A DNA stretch of 64,000 nt, taken from positions 251,974,581 to 252,038,580 of the forward strand of contig CM062290.1 of assembly GCA_031216915.1 (NCBI GenBank), read 5' to 3'. A program made the translations under genes and the position numbers. The stretch is from Pictodentalium vernedei. Taxonomy: Eukaryota; Mollusca; Scaphopoda; Dentaliida; Dentaliidae. Under the pieces are notes generated by a model, which was not told the DNA's origin, made no database searches, and was given only the letters and a program-made list of their open reading frames with translations. This document shows positions 29,481-40,837 of this stretch, piece after piece (the stretch's first letter is position 1; each line of letters starts with the position of its first letter).

Positions 29481-31216
29481 TGTACCTTATGGAGTTTGTT
29501 GAAACAATTCATTCGTTACTCGAAGAAAATACTTGAAGGTAAAGAAAACTTGGTAGAAATGTTATCAAGAATGTGTGAATGTGCATGCATATACCAACGT
29601 CATCTGCACTCCATAGGTGAAGGTCGTACGTTGGCACTGTCGCTATTGAACCTTCTTGGACAGTCCATTCTTTACGTGATATGCGGGGGACATGATAGGA
29701 GCAGTACGCAGGTTTTCCAAACATGCATGCACATCCCAAAACGTTATCTTGACCTAGGTCTTTCACCTCCCACGCCCCGGATAGTATCGTCTCATAAAAT
29801 AGTGTCTACGGCGAAATGGGAGAATCCATTCTACATTTGTAGGGCAGTTCTGTAAAAGATTAATCCTACAGCTCTGCTGAGCCGTAGACTTAAATTACTA
29901 CAGATCATCTCTCCCGATTTATTGTTCATTGTATCGTCTGCTCATTCACTGATAAATTTATTTCACTCAAAAATCTGTGCATGCCGAGTTGAAAGACATT
30001 ATCAGAACGCCGGGCCTGTTGGGCCAGAGTGGCGGGGTGGAGAGGGACTTCAGCTCGCTCATTCTTTTTGCGCCAACAATGCTCACAGTATTGAGAACTA
30101 GTCAACGAAATAAGATTGAGTGCTTGATATTCTGCTGTTATCTTCCAAGAACTTATTTTTGAGTCAGCGGTTATCCGAGTCGGGATCGGAGTGGTTACTG
30201 TCCAAAACGTAGTCTGTCAATGTAGGACTATTGTGCGGTCTGTGCGATGTTAGGGAATTAGTAGACTACCGGTACCGGTTTGGTGCCGGTAGGCTACTTA
30301 TCCCCTAAAATCCCCCAGATTGTTTCCTAGATCACATTTTTTTTACATAATTTTCTAGAGGGCCCGGAACCCTAACTTATACTTCACCCCCACCCCTCCC
30401 CACTTTCAATGTCGCTTCGCTGCCCCTGTTAGAACGTAATAAATCACCGTTACTTAGTCTATTTGTACAATTCTACCCAAGTAGTTTGAAACGGCAACCG
30501 TTGTGCCAAGAGTTTCCTTTGTGTCGGTCTGCAATATTTTCTGACCCGATTGATAGATGTTCAACCGTCCGTCGACAATTTTTGCTAATATTTCGTTTAC
30601 TTACAACTTCTTCGCAGAGAGCATCAACTGTGTGAGTTACCACGAAGAATGTACGTTAGCACACTTAGAAATGCATCATTGGGTACAGTAATCCTATAAG
30701 TCGGCGTCAATTGATTTAATGTAGGAGAAAATCAATTAGAAGAAACTATTTTACATGGAAAATGTTCAATTCTGTCATATTTATTTCTCGTTATCTGGCA
30801 TGTTCGCTTCAAGTAATTCTCGAATTATTAAGATAGCTGATTCCCATATCGAAAAAGAAATAACATAAAATCGATGTTTGGAACATTTTTGTTACAGTGT
30901 ATTTTTACTTCGTGATAGGTTCTAAGCTGGCCATCAATCACGTTAAAGAAGCAGTTTCCGCTATAGATTAACACAATAACTTCCATGGAAAGATTACCAG
31001 TTGAACTCTCACTCCTAGAAATATGTTCTGGGGCTTTAGCATAATGCGACCTTTCCAGTGGGGACGTGTTTTCTAATGGTCAATTACATGTTAGAGACGC
31101 GTTGCCAGGGGAGGTATGACGGGTGCACCTCCCATCAAAATCGACGTTCCACTTGAAGGATTATCTCCCATTTGTAATTTTAAAAAATTGATAAAATGGT
31201 GCGACCTCATTTACCC
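29481..31216. other. No gene recognised
   Basis: A 119-codon frame at 29496-29855 has no recognisable domain. A palindromic GACTACCGGTACCGG / CCGGTAGGCTAC stretch lies at 30262-30298. Nothing else was identified. Confidence 0.35.
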
Positions 31217-31264
31217 GATACATCCTACTCTCTGTGGCCTAGTCACAGAGAGTAGGATGTATCG
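31217..31264. repeat. Perfect hairpin
   Basis: CGATACATCCTACTCTCTGTG pairs with CACAGAGAGTAGGATGTATCG around GCCTAGT; the stem is 21 bp. Confidence 0.8.
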
Positions 31265-31275
31265 GTATAAGTTGT

Positions 31276-31517
31276 TTAACCCTTTACCTAACATGAAAAG
31301 CAGACGGCACATGCAAAAAAATTCTTGAATAACTAAGTTTTTCCATTTTTTGTCTCAAAAACATAGGTTATGACCCCTCATTGGAACGAGCTCGACGAGC
31401 TCGTTCCAATGAGGGGTCATAACCTATGTTTTTGAGACAAAAAGTAATGAAAATTAAATGGCGATATTTGAGAATAGCGCTGGCCGGTTTTGGCCGTTAC
31501 GTTGGGTAAAGGGTTAA
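31276..31517 (+). mobile_element. TTAA MITE subfamily A, well preserved
   Basis: Exact TTAA on both sides, ends CCCTTTACCTAACATGAAAAG and GTTACGTTGGGTAAAGGG. A palindrome of more than 100 bases is centred on GGAACGAGCTCGACGAGCTCGTTCC. It serves as the reference copy. Confidence 0.92.
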
Positions 31518-31574
31518 AACATGAATGTTCACGGTTGTATGTAGCTTCTGTGAAACATCTGGGTACAGGTTTGA

Positions 31575-32222
31575 TACTGTTGACCAAAATAAATTTCCAG
31601 ATATATTCCTAGAACGCATAAAAGATAATTATATATAGGAATGGAAGTCTACTGACTACGTTGGGGAAATCGAGAGCCGTGGGCAAATGTGTTTTTATTT
31701 TGGGGTAAAAAGGGATTACAAAATGGCTGAGTATTTAACAACCTTAAACTTTAGAGAACGTAGCTCTATAAGGAAACTACTACTCAGCTGTCATGAAATT
31801 GAAAAGGGACGTTACACTAAACCTAATCGGACACCTGCTGAGGAGAGGTTCTGTAGGCAGTGCCAATTAGATCCAGTCGCAGACGAAATGCATTTTCTAC
31901 TCGTCTGTGCAGCATACGATGAATTGCGTAAGAGATTATGGGAGTCTGTGCGATATATTAATAACGCGATATAGTTTCTTGCCCCCAAGCAACAAATTAT
32001 GCTCGACAGGGAAAGAACATTCAGAGACCACTGAGCAATTATACAATGCGTGCATTTGACATAAAACACATCAGTTCAAATGTATCATAATCCTGATCAA
32101 TACTTATACTCTTTTGACTTGTTTGTATTCTTCGTTATTTGTTTTTTGCATTATTTTCGCTTATTTGCCAAACCTTTACGATGTAGATGGTCGTGCAATA
32201 AAATATTCTATTCTATTCTAGT
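31575..32222 (+). pseudogene. LINE 3' end (non-LTR retrotransposon fragment)
   Basis: The frame at about 31636-31974 has the C-terminal layout of LINE ORF2 proteins: FRERSSIRKLLLSCHEIEKGRY, then RTPAEERFCRQCQ and DEMHFLLVCAAYDELR, a Cys-x2-Cys...His...Cys zinc-binding end region. An in-frame TAG stands just upstream, near 31633. The 3' region ends in AATAAAATATTCTATTCTATTCTA (32198-32221), a short repeated tail expected of a 5'-truncated LINE copy. No reverse-transcriptase core is left. The clade cannot be named from this piece. Confidence 0.75.
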
Positions 32223-32241
32223 ATACACTACTCTTTTTCCT

Positions 32242-32992
32242 GGTGATTGGAAAAAAGTCACAGGAAAAAAAGTCACAGATAAAAAAGTCACAAGAAAAAA
32301 AGTCACAATAACACGAAATTAAATTTTAATTGAGATTAATTAAGGATAATAACACTTAGGCCAGCTGCTGATTTGAGATTAATTTAGATGTTTATAAGTA
32401 AGGATAATAACACTTAGGCCAGCTGATAGACAACTGTATACGCTCTTCTGCCTAACAAGACTCGTGCAACTTACGAAGAACTTTTCCAAGCAGTAGCTTA
32501 CAAGTGCAGTGAAAGGGGTTTTGAGATGAATGTTGAAACTATTGTGACTGACTTTGAAGATGGTATCCTGCGTGCCATTGTGGCAGTAAATGGCAGAGAA
32601 GTCCAATCCCGTGGTTGCTTCAATCACTTCACACAAGCAACGTGGCGAAAAGTGCAAGCACTAGACCTAGCAAAACACTACCAAGAAGATGATGAGTTCC
32701 ATCTCTTTTGTGGTATGATGGATGCCTTACTTTCCTGCCATTCGAAGATGCTGAAGAAGGTATGTAGCATCTTCAATCAGTCCTTCCTGAGAGTGCCCGA
32801 GAGACAGACGATCTAATGGATTACTTTGACAGCACTTATGTGTCTGGTTCTTTTCGCCGACGTCAAGGCGATGGCCTCACCATGAGCGTCAGAAGAGTGC
32901 CACCTATGTTCCCACCTTCCGTATGGAATGTTCCTACCCAAATTTGTGACTTTTTTCTGTGACTTTTTTTCCTGTGACTTTTTTTCTTACAA
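32242..32992 (+). mobile_element. Mutator-like element (MULE), deleted, with 10-bp target duplication
   Basis: The perfect direct repeat TCTTTTTCCT lies at 32232-32241 and 32993-33002. Inside it, the ends are inverted repeats built of AAAAAAAGTCACAGG units (32249-32312 and 32942-32990). The interior encodes part of a MULE transposase. The 10-bp duplication fits the 8-11 bp of Mutator elements. The element inserted about 10 bases beyond the LINE tail. Confidence 0.88.
32431..32940 (+). pseudogene. MULE transposase fragment, frame broken
   Basis: The open frame from about 32431 reads RATYEELFQAV, IVTDFEDGILRAI and SRGCFNHFTQATWRKVQALDL, the MULE transposase core with the Asp of TDFE and the C-x2-H of GCFNH. 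It stops at 32814-32816. Similarity continues in a different frame from 32816 (YFDSTYVSGSFRRR, VPPMFPPSVWNV). The N-terminal part with the first catalytic Asp and the 5' end are missing. No start codon upstream is convincing. The copy cannot make active transposase. Confidence 0.8.
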
Positions 32993-33002
32993 TCTTTTTC
33001 CT

Positions 33003-33425
33003 AGCCTTCCTTACGCCACGGTTCACAACTCATCATTTAGTATTTACATTCGTTATCATATTAAGCAACTGCAAGCACAAAAATATTTGGAAGCTATCTA
33101 CCTAAACGCCATCACAACCAAAACACGGCATAATGTCCGTTTATTTTATTTGACGATCTTTGCAGCTAGCTTCTCTCAAGTCCAGGGTTTGATAAATGTG
33201 GGAAGCAGTTTTCCGTTCATGGAACGTGAAGATGTGTTCCGACGTTAGCCATCACAAATAATCCTTTTGACCGAACAGAAAAATATAACATTTTAATTAA
33301 AACTTTAGCACGCCGTCGTCACATGATGAACCATAACTCTATAATATTAACCCCATAGACCCTGATAGTATATTCCATGCCAGCATCGAGACTTCAACTG
33401 GTGGAGTCCATATTCTTACTTGCGG
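33003..33425. other. No feature recognised
   Basis: Contains only short frames without motifs. Confidence 0.3.
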
Positions 33426-33428
33426 GAA

Positions 33429-33488
33429 GACCAATCAATATTTTCAACATGCAGTCTTGGGGCTGCATGTTGAAAATCTTAATTGGTC
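33429..33488. repeat. Hairpin
   Basis: GACCAATCAATATTTTCAAC...ATGCAG pairs with CTGCAT...GTTGAAAATCTTAATTGGTC. Confidence 0.75.
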
Positions 33489-33699
33489 TACCACACAAAT
33501 TCTCGGAGCAACTATCTTCATACACAAATTCACTTATCAACTTGCTACATTATTCAAGCCGCATCACAATCCTGGACCGGTAAAGCGGCCTTCCGGGTTC
33601 AGAGGGTTACACACCCGTTTTGCGAGTGCATTTCCATGGCAACCCATTTCATATTATAACATGGACTGGAACAACTACTTTATGTGGGAGCATAAATCA

Positions 33700-34142
33700 T
33701 AGGACTCTACGAATATCTAAGTTCCGGTCGAATCGAATCTTGAATCGAATCGGACAGAGAACTGCGAATCGAATCGATCGAATCTCGAATCGAGTATCGT
33801 GGCTCTTCGGTTTGTGGTTTTTGCATCTACTTACAGCCGTAAAAATTATCAGTCTCCACTGAAGTATTGTATTCAACTGCAAATCGTATGTTTCAGAAAA
33901 TTATCAAAAAGGCGGAATATTCCAGAACGGATCAAAATAGTTTCTCTTTCAACTCTTCTTCTGTTTACTTGATTAAAGAAGAGTTGACTGTTCAAGAGGG
34001 AACACTTGGCATGATTTTGAGAACACGTCGACGATTCGAAAATGTGCGAATCAGCGCGACTAGGATCGAATCGAATCGAAATGAATCATCTGGACGATTT
34101 CGAACAGAATTGGGTCGAATCTCGGATGTTCGCATGGTCCTA
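33700..34142. mobile_element. TCGAAT-rich inverted-repeat element, copy 1
   Basis: The left end TAGGACTCTACGAATATC is an inverted match of the right end GGATGTTCGCATGGTCCTA. Both ends lead into runs of TCGAATCGAATC (33728-33800 and 34058-34082). A related element is at 36995. Confidence 0.6.
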
Positions 34143-34616
34143 CTAAATTAAATATGATTTTCTACCTACAGCCTTATCGCTGAAAATATTAATGGTTTAT
34201 TTTACAAACTAAGATTGTACTAAGGATGATACCATTCGTAAAATTGGGGACGAGAGAGTTAAACGTCGGAACAAATACTGCACACAAGCACATTGAACGT
34301 GTTTCTTTAAGCAGAACGATGTACAAATTGTTTATAAATTTTGTATGGATCCCGCCGGGATTCTTTTAATGTATTCTCGTTTAATCTTCAACGCACATCA
34401 TCGATTTATCATTTATTCCTTAAATAACATCAAAAAGTCATTTTTTTTATCTCAGAGGAGTAAGTCGCAAATAGGCATGTATTGTTTTTGTGTTTATGTG
34501 TTTTTAAAACACGCGTCGTTGCTCTGTGGTGAAGGGCAGCGGAACGATGTTACGGAACTGAATTGTAAGCGGGGGGTCGTGATACACTCTCCTAGAAAAT
34601 CGTGTAAAGTCTACTA
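34143..34616. other. No feature recognised
   Basis: Only short frames without motifs, ending at the Tc1-like element. Confidence 0.3.
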
Positions 34617-36078
34617 TTAAAAAAAGTAGGGGATATCCAAACTGATGTTGATATTTTCGGAAAATGGTATTGGATACGTGTGATTGGACACATCAATATG
34701 TTACAAAGTTTAGTGTGGATCATGAATGTCACCGGCCCACGAAAACTTCGTGCAGGTTTTTCGCACGAGCGCCGCGTTAATGTCTGTGGGGTACGTTTTG
34801 AAATTTTTATTTGTGCAGGACGGGCTTTTTCGGAGGTCTCATCGTTCTTTTCTTGGTATAAACTCGTTCATCAATAGTTTCTGGTCGAAACGTAACTTTT
34901 GAGGTATGTGAAGACTGACAAGTGACGAACGTTTACGTGCCGTTGGCATGTTGGAAGCTGGCAACAGACAGACTGCAGTGGCTCAAATTCTCAGCGTTAC
35001 TCAATCGGTGATTAGCAGGTTGTGGTCACGCTACCGTCAGACAGGCAACGTTGATGACAGATGTCGGTCAGTTCGTCCAAGGGGGACAACTGCGTACCAG
35101 GGTCGTTTCATCCGAACACAGCATTACGTAACTGCCATCAAAGTGCCTCAGAAATTGGACAGCAGCTACACCGCGCGACAGATGTGCGAGTCACTGGTCA
35201 GAATATCCGAAATCGCCTACACAACTGGAATTTGTACGCTCGACGACCTCGAATAATTCCACTTTTGACTGAACGTCACATCGCAGCAAGGCGTAATTGG
35301 TGTGGAGCACGCAGCACTGGTACAATGGATGGAGCAACGTCATGTATACCAATGACTCGAGGTTCACTCCCGACGTCCACAACAGGCGAAACCATAGATA
35401 TCGGATAGAACTCTTCTATCTGATATCTATGGGCGAAACAGAGTGTGGCGGCGGTGGAACGAACGATACCATGACGTAACCGTTAGGCAGCACGATCGTT
35501 TTAGTGGTGGATCGGTTATGGTGTGGGGAGGCATAACCATGACAAGCAGGACAGCATTACATGTCACCCAAGGGCGTGTTACAGGGAAGTACTGCCGTGA
35601 CAACATTTTAGCGGCTCATGTGGTGTCATTTGCGCGACGTCACGGCCGTCGATTTATTTTCCAAGATGACAACGCAACAGAGTTCCTACAGGCGCAGAAC
35701 AACGACAACGCCAACAGCCCCTATACCAATGTCTAGGAACTCGCCGCTGCACTACTGGAAGAATAGAATAACATCAGTCAAGCTGATAGTGGACGTTTGG
35801 TGAGGAGTAGACCACGTAGGATACGCGCTTGTCTCGCGAACCGAGGATGATTTACAAGGTATTGAGGTCTTGGACTGAATGTGGGGAATTCTCTGACTGA
35901 CCCTCCATGTCTTCTACAGCTCAGTGCGTGGAATGTGGGTTGTCAGACACCCAACTATCGCTGAAATCATTCACCAAACGTCACAGTACAATACCTCAAC
36001 TGTCATTTTGTCATATATATATATGAATATATTTCTTCATATAGTTCACTTTTATCAACTAACCCCCACTTTTTTGAA
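34617..36078 (+). mobile_element. Tc1-like transposon with TA target site
   Basis: The 5' end TTAAAAAAAGTAGGGG and the 3' end CCCCCACTTTTTTGAA are inverted repeats flanked by TA (34615-34616 and 36079-36080). The length of 1462 bases and the single transposase relic fit the Tc1/mariner superfamily. Confidence 0.85.
34905..35800 (+). pseudogene. Tc1-like transposase, decayed
   Basis: The ATG at 34905 is followed at once by a stop (34908). The frame then reads TSDERLRAVGMLEAGNRQTAV and VISRLWSRYRQTGNVDDR, the paired-type helix-turn-helix half of Tc1 transposase. The DDE half is scattered over several frames: SNVMYTNDSRFTPD near 35335 with an acidic residue, then HDRFSGGSVMVWGGI and FIFQDDNATE near 35500-35690 with the second Asp. 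At least three frame changes and one stop are present. Inactive. Confidence 0.85.
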
Positions 36079-36129
36079 TAGCATTTATTAATTTTATGAT
36101 AACCCTCATCCGATAGTTAACACCTATAT

Positions 36130-36455
36130 AATGTTTCCTTCGACAAGAACCGCGAATCGTGGAAATGGGTGGGTCCTATGCATCTTGGACATCTTACCAA
36201 CACACACTAATTACATCGAAAAAAGAAATGTCGAACAAACTGGACTCAACATTTTCAAAGCATTCCTCATATGAAAATTGTCATCCAAAATTAGTTAAAA
36301 TTGAAAAACAACAGGAAAAACAAAAGATCAGATTTCCCCCTAACAATTTAGAGGATTATCATAAATCTGTCTCTATAGAAGAGTTAAATACTTGTTTGCA
36401 TAACGCAAAGATACTGTTACTGATCCGGTTGAAATACCTTATCAAATTTTTAAGC
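36130..36455 (+). pseudogene. Jockey-like LINE reverse-transcriptase fragment
   Basis: The frame has the segment just before and at the start of the RT domain: LDSTFSKHSSYENCHPK, then FPPNNLEDYHKSVSIEELNTCL and a frame change before a piece equivalent to the TA.GPD.I.YQ..K pattern (about 36405-36455). Only this short piece exists. It lies between two copies of the Tc1 3' end. Confidence 0.6.
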
Positions 36456-36699
36456 TGATATTGGACGTTTGGTGAGGTGAATACCAAGTAGGATCCGCGT
36501 TGTGTGGTAAATTCTCTGACCGACCGTCCATGCCTTCTACAGCTCAGTGCGCGGAATGTGTGCTTGTCAGACACCCAACTTTCGCTGAAATCATTCACCA
36601 AATGTCACAGTGTAATGCTTCAACTGTCTTTTTGATGAAAATATAAATATATTTCTTCATATGTCTTACTTTTATCAAATATCCCCTACATTTCTTGAA
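36455..36699 (+). mobile_element. Second Tc1-like 3' end (solo fragment)
   Basis: GGACGTTTGGTGAGG, TTCTACAGCTCAGTGCG, TGTCAGACACCCAACT and the terminus CTTGAA then TA (36700) repeat 35788-36078 in the same orientation with many substitutions. Confidence 0.75.
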
Positions 36700-36994
36700 T
36701 AGTATAGGTAACCGGAGAAACGAAGTAGCCGATTTTATGGCATCATTGAGTGGACTACCGACGCCCGTAGCCCACTGATGCCCTAAATCGCATAGATCAT
36801 ACAAAGGCATACATTGTGTAAATTGGCACGATACTTAGATTGTCACTACTCAGGATAATCATGTATGCGTTGTCGAAACTCCTTCGTTCATGATTTTCTA
36901 ATATTTTATTAGTGTTGGCGAAAAATAGTGAGGCGTAGGTGGGGTGTGGCGGGGCTGTTAGCAATTGATACCTTAATTCTGCTGCAGATAAAAC

Positions 36995-37745
36995 TAGGGC
37001 CCGGTGAATAACGACGTTTCTCTCGAATCGAATCAAGCAAAAGGTTCGGATCCGAATCGAAGCTCGAATCTAATCCACTTTCCAATTGTTACCATACTAC
37101 GGTCTTCTGACGCCGTCTATCTCTGTCGTGAATCCAATACCAATAGGCGTACTAGACTATTATAAAATTGATAGGTATTACAAAGCAGGCCGAAGAAAAA
37201 GCCTTTTATCGTCCTTTGAGTGCAACAAGGCATTGCAGATGGCGCCTTGGTGCACTTAACGAACGATTTTTTGTGCAAACGAGCCCTAATGCAATTTCCA
37301 CTATCGCCTCAAATGTCATTTTTAGAATTTTCCAACTGAATTTAACCCTTTACCCAACGCAGACGATATCAAAGTTTATTATTTTAAATATCATTTTTTT
37401 TAAATTTTTCAAAAAATTTCAACAAAACCATATCATGTGAGCCCTCGTTGGAACGAGCTCGTTCCAACGAGGGTTCACATGATATGGTTTTGTTGAAATT
37501 TTTTAAAATATAATATTTTTGCAACTGCTGAATTTGCATATTAGTATTACGCGGACGGATGCGGCCGATTCGTTGGGTAAAGGGTTAAGCTGTTGTTATC
37601 TTCAGAAAGTCGACATTACAGAATTGTATGAAATCCAAATCTCTCCAGGATTCGATTTTTCGAATAATCGATATGGTTTCTAATCGAATCGAATCAGTGA
37701 CAAGATTCGAAATCTAATCGAATTTGGAACGTTCGCCGGACCTAG
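36995..37745. mobile_element. TCGAAT-rich inverted-repeat element, copy 2, with nested MITE
   Basis: The left end TAGGGCCCGGTGAATAACG matches the inverse of the right end CGTTCGCCGGACCTA. TCGAATCGAATC runs adjoin both. The subfamily B MITE at 37342 inserted inside. Confidence 0.5.
37342..37588 (-). mobile_element. TTAA MITE subfamily B, inverted
   Basis: TTAA at both ends. Left CCCTTTACCCAACGCAGACG, right GCGGCCGATTCGTTGGGTAAAGGG. The centre is shortened to GGAACGAGCTCGTTCC, without the GTCGAGCTC spacer of other copies. Confidence 0.88.
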
Positions 37746-39060
37746 GTGAGACAAATAGAAAAAAGTGTTCTACCAAACAAAAGGATGATGTTAAAAAAGG
37801 AATGAAAGCAAACCTCACTCTCTGGTTATTTTATCAAGTTTGAAACTTGTGATCGACTCTCCTGTGGTTGTTCAAAGTGATACAAATTTCGTAACTGTTC
37901 GTGCTGCTTCAAACATTGTGGTAACAGGGACATATCTGAATATATATTTTCTTGCATGCTATACAATTTGTTAACTATCGTTTGACAGTTGCTTTAAATT
38001 AATACATACATGGAAATATGCCCTTCGATTCGGACCAGAGTGTAACCATTAATAGAGAATGTGGCCTCGCTGATTGCTGATTGCTGCTCTTTGGCAAATT
38101 AAAATCCTTGTCTTCAAGTTATGTTTGACAGAAAAAGGATAGACGTCTTCTCATCAAAGAGCCGATAAATATCAAACGTGGCATATATTTTACATACTGG
38201 CACTTACTTTATTTTTTTTAAATGTTCCTCAGCGACAATACACAACTCATCTTTTTGTCGAATCGGTTAGATTTTCGAGATCTATTGCAGTCAACCCGTT
38301 ATCCACGAAGGACAACATAAATGGGTTATGTTCGTTCCACGGGTGTAGACTCAAGTACGTGTGTAAATGGCAGGAAAACATTGTATGGATCCCTTTGGGT
38401 TTCATAGAAAATTTAGTACTATTGCGCATGTTAGCGCAGTGATCAATCTTGTGAACAAGCTATTCATTCGAAGATGCGATATAATTTCTCATAACGAATA
38501 GTTCGTGCTAAGTGAAACTGACAGCATGCAAAAAACGTAAAGCGACTTAATATGTCTTATTAATGCCACCATCTTTGCTGTATTTTATTAAATATTGTGG
38601 AACATCAGTTGAGATTAGACATCAGTAAGATACACCTGCATACCAAATATTTGATGTCATTCCATCAAGTATGTCAAAACTTATTGAGTTTGAGAATAAA
38701 AATTAAACAAATTCCAAGTCCATAAAGGGAAATAACTCTGATAAGACCGACCGACCGACCGACCGAAAGACAGTGCCACATTTAGAGTTCTCGTCGGAGT
38801 TAAATACCGTGAAAGCTAATAGTTGATAAGTCGTTCGATCTTTCAGGTCGATTCCAGTCAGGGTGATTTAATAATAATAATATTCCGAGATCAAAATCTT
38901 ATAATGGAACTCTCCTCTGAACTCTTCTTTTATTATCGGGTCTCCTCATATTGGAAGAACAGTTCAAGAAGGTTCAGTTTCGAAAACTAAAGATTCCGTT
39001 TCTGGGATATTCCCATTTATGTATTGACTCGCTAAATAGAGAATGAGTCGCCACTGAAAT
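37746..39060. other. No gene recognised
   Basis: A short (GACC)n tract is at 38747-38763. The - strand frame at 38247-38429 has no domain. Confidence 0.35.
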
Positions 39061-39300
39061 TTATCCCTTTACCCAATGCAGACGATTTCAAAATTTATTA
39101 TTTTAAATATCATTTTTTAAATTTGTTCCAAAAATTTCAACAAAACCATATCATGTGACCCCTCTTTGGAACGAGCTCGTTCCAAAGAGGGGTCACATGA
39201 TATGGTTTTGTTGAAATTTTTCGAAAAATAATATTTTTTCAGCTGCTGAATTTGAATACTATGCGGGCGGATGCGGGTGGTTCGTTGGCTAAAGGATTAA
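39061..39300 (-). mobile_element. TTAA MITE subfamily B, inverted
   Basis: Left end CCCTTTACCCAATGCAGACG after TTAT, right end GTTCGTTGGCTAAAGGA then TTAA. The short centre GGAACGAGCTCGTTCC matches the copy at 37342, so these two form one lineage. Confidence 0.85.
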
Positions 39301-39486
39301 TTAAACCGTATGATTTTAGTCAAATAACATAAAATATAACACCTGACTGAGGACTAACATTGTTCTGCCATGTACTGTTTGACGCACAGGTATTCGGCAC
39401 AAACTGAGAGCACGGGAAAATGATATTTCAAAACTATTTTTGATCAATCCTCTTTGACCCCTTAATATATATAGAAATATAAAACA

Positions 39487-39487
39487 T

Positions 39488-39534
<47 letters not shown>

Positions 39535-39537
39535 TTT
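39487..39537. repeat. (TTTA)n microsatellite
   Basis: About 13 uninterrupted units immediately before the SINE head. Confidence 0.95.
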
Positions 39538-39905
39538 GGGAACGCGGTGGCTCAGTAGGTAGAGGTGCAGGCTGCAAGCCGAGAAGTCCTCGGTTCGAAT
39601 CCCACCTGCGGCAACCGCGTTGTGTCCTTAGGCAAGACACTTCATCTCCATTGCCCGCGTGGGGGCACGATGACGCTGTGTACTAAGGCGTACTGCACGT
39701 CGATGGTACGCATGTCTTCAACCAATCTAACCCTGCCTGTGCCGCAATGCGGAGTTACGATGTTGGGGAGCTGGCAGCTGCTCGTCGTTGCTCGGTGGTT
39801 CTCTCCGGGTACTCCGGCTTCCTCCACCCGTAAAACTGTCACGGTCATGGGTAGCCATTGTGCATAAATATGTGACCTTAAACATCAATAAATAAATAAA
39901 TAAAT
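39538..39905 (+). mobile_element. SINE with tRNA-like head, full length
   Basis: The A box lies in GGTGGCTCAGTAGGTAGAGG (39547-39566) and the B box in GGTTCGAATCC (39592-39602). The body carries GGCAAGACACTTCATC, GGGGAGCTGGCAGCTGC and CTCTCCGGGTACTCCGGCTTCC, then AAACTGTCACGG and an (AATA)n tail. RNA polymerase III transcription is expected of the family. It abuts an inverted SINE tail. Confidence 0.9.
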
Positions 39906-39990
39906 AAATTTATTTATTTATTTATTTGTGTTTAGGGTCACATATTTCCGCACAATGGCTAATCCTGACCGCAACATGGATACAAAGTAA
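39906..39990 (-). mobile_element. SINE tail fragment, inverted against the 39538 copy
   Basis: (TTTA)n, GTTTAGGGTCACATA and GCACAATGGCTAATCCTGACCG are the complement of the 3' end of the preceding SINE, giving a tail-to-tail pair that can fold. Confidence 0.75.
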
Positions 39991-40837
39991 TGTCCAGCCA
40001 ATCTTTTATATAGATATATATCTACTATAAAGAAACTATATAAATATGATATACAGTTATATATCTCTTCAGAGGTCGAAGAGGATGGATCAAAAAATAG
40101 TCATCAAATATTTTGTTTTTTCGAACTCTCAGTTTGTACCGAATACTTGTGGGTTGACCACTTGTAAAGCGTTGAGATTCGATCCCAGATTCGACTCGAG
40201 TCAAGTCGAAATCTTCTGATTGGTTCGATTAGACACATCACGGGACACGAAATTGGATACACTAAGGACCCAAGCATGCAGAGACTGTGATGATAGAGTT
40301 TTCTCACACCTTTGCAATCACGGCCTTTCAAAATGTAGCCCATGCCCTTCGATCGGAGCAAATCGTTATATGTTGGAGATAGAGAGAGAACCAAAAATAT
40401 AAGATATCTGTTTTCGGTTTGCCAACATACACCTGCGAAAAAGTTGACCCACCTGGAATTCTGACCACCATTCTGAGTAAGACCCTGATGAAGTTGGTAA
40501 GAACAAGTGTAAGGTCAAATAAATCACGTTCTGGATAAATCCGGAAAACAGACAATAAAGGCGGAGCGTTAATCTGGTCATTATCAATAAACAAATGTCC
40601 TTGGCCCAGTAACTTATTGTAAGAACATGGACACCCCCGCCATTGTCCTCTCTGATAATCACAACAGAAAGTCCTTAAAATATGGATGAGGACAAAACTA
40701 ACTTTCATATTACCACCTGGGAGATCCTACATTATGGCAAGCTGTACAATTTTCAAATGGCATAGCGGGGGTTCAAACCCACGACAAGAGATTTCCTTTC
40801 GGTACTAACCGCATACGGAAACTAGACTGAACCACGC
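39991..40837. other. No gene recognised
   Basis: The overlapping - strand frames at 40328-40708 show no domain. A GATATATATC/TATATA-rich stretch lies at 40008-40066. Confidence 0.35.

Noticed and set aside
29496-29855. 119-codon frame as a host gene
   Set aside because: No domain, signal peptide or coding pattern was visible, and the opposite strand is equally open.
35191-35382. - strand frame in the Tc1 element
   Set aside because: It is antisense to the decayed transposase.
39541-39614. Possible tRNA gene (A and B boxes)
   Set aside because: The tRNA-like part continues directly into a SINE body with an AATA tail, and the same body is present in other copies. It is a SINE head.
40328-40708. 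126-codon - strand frame
   Set aside because: It overlaps another frame on the same strand, has no recognisable domain and lies among repeats.
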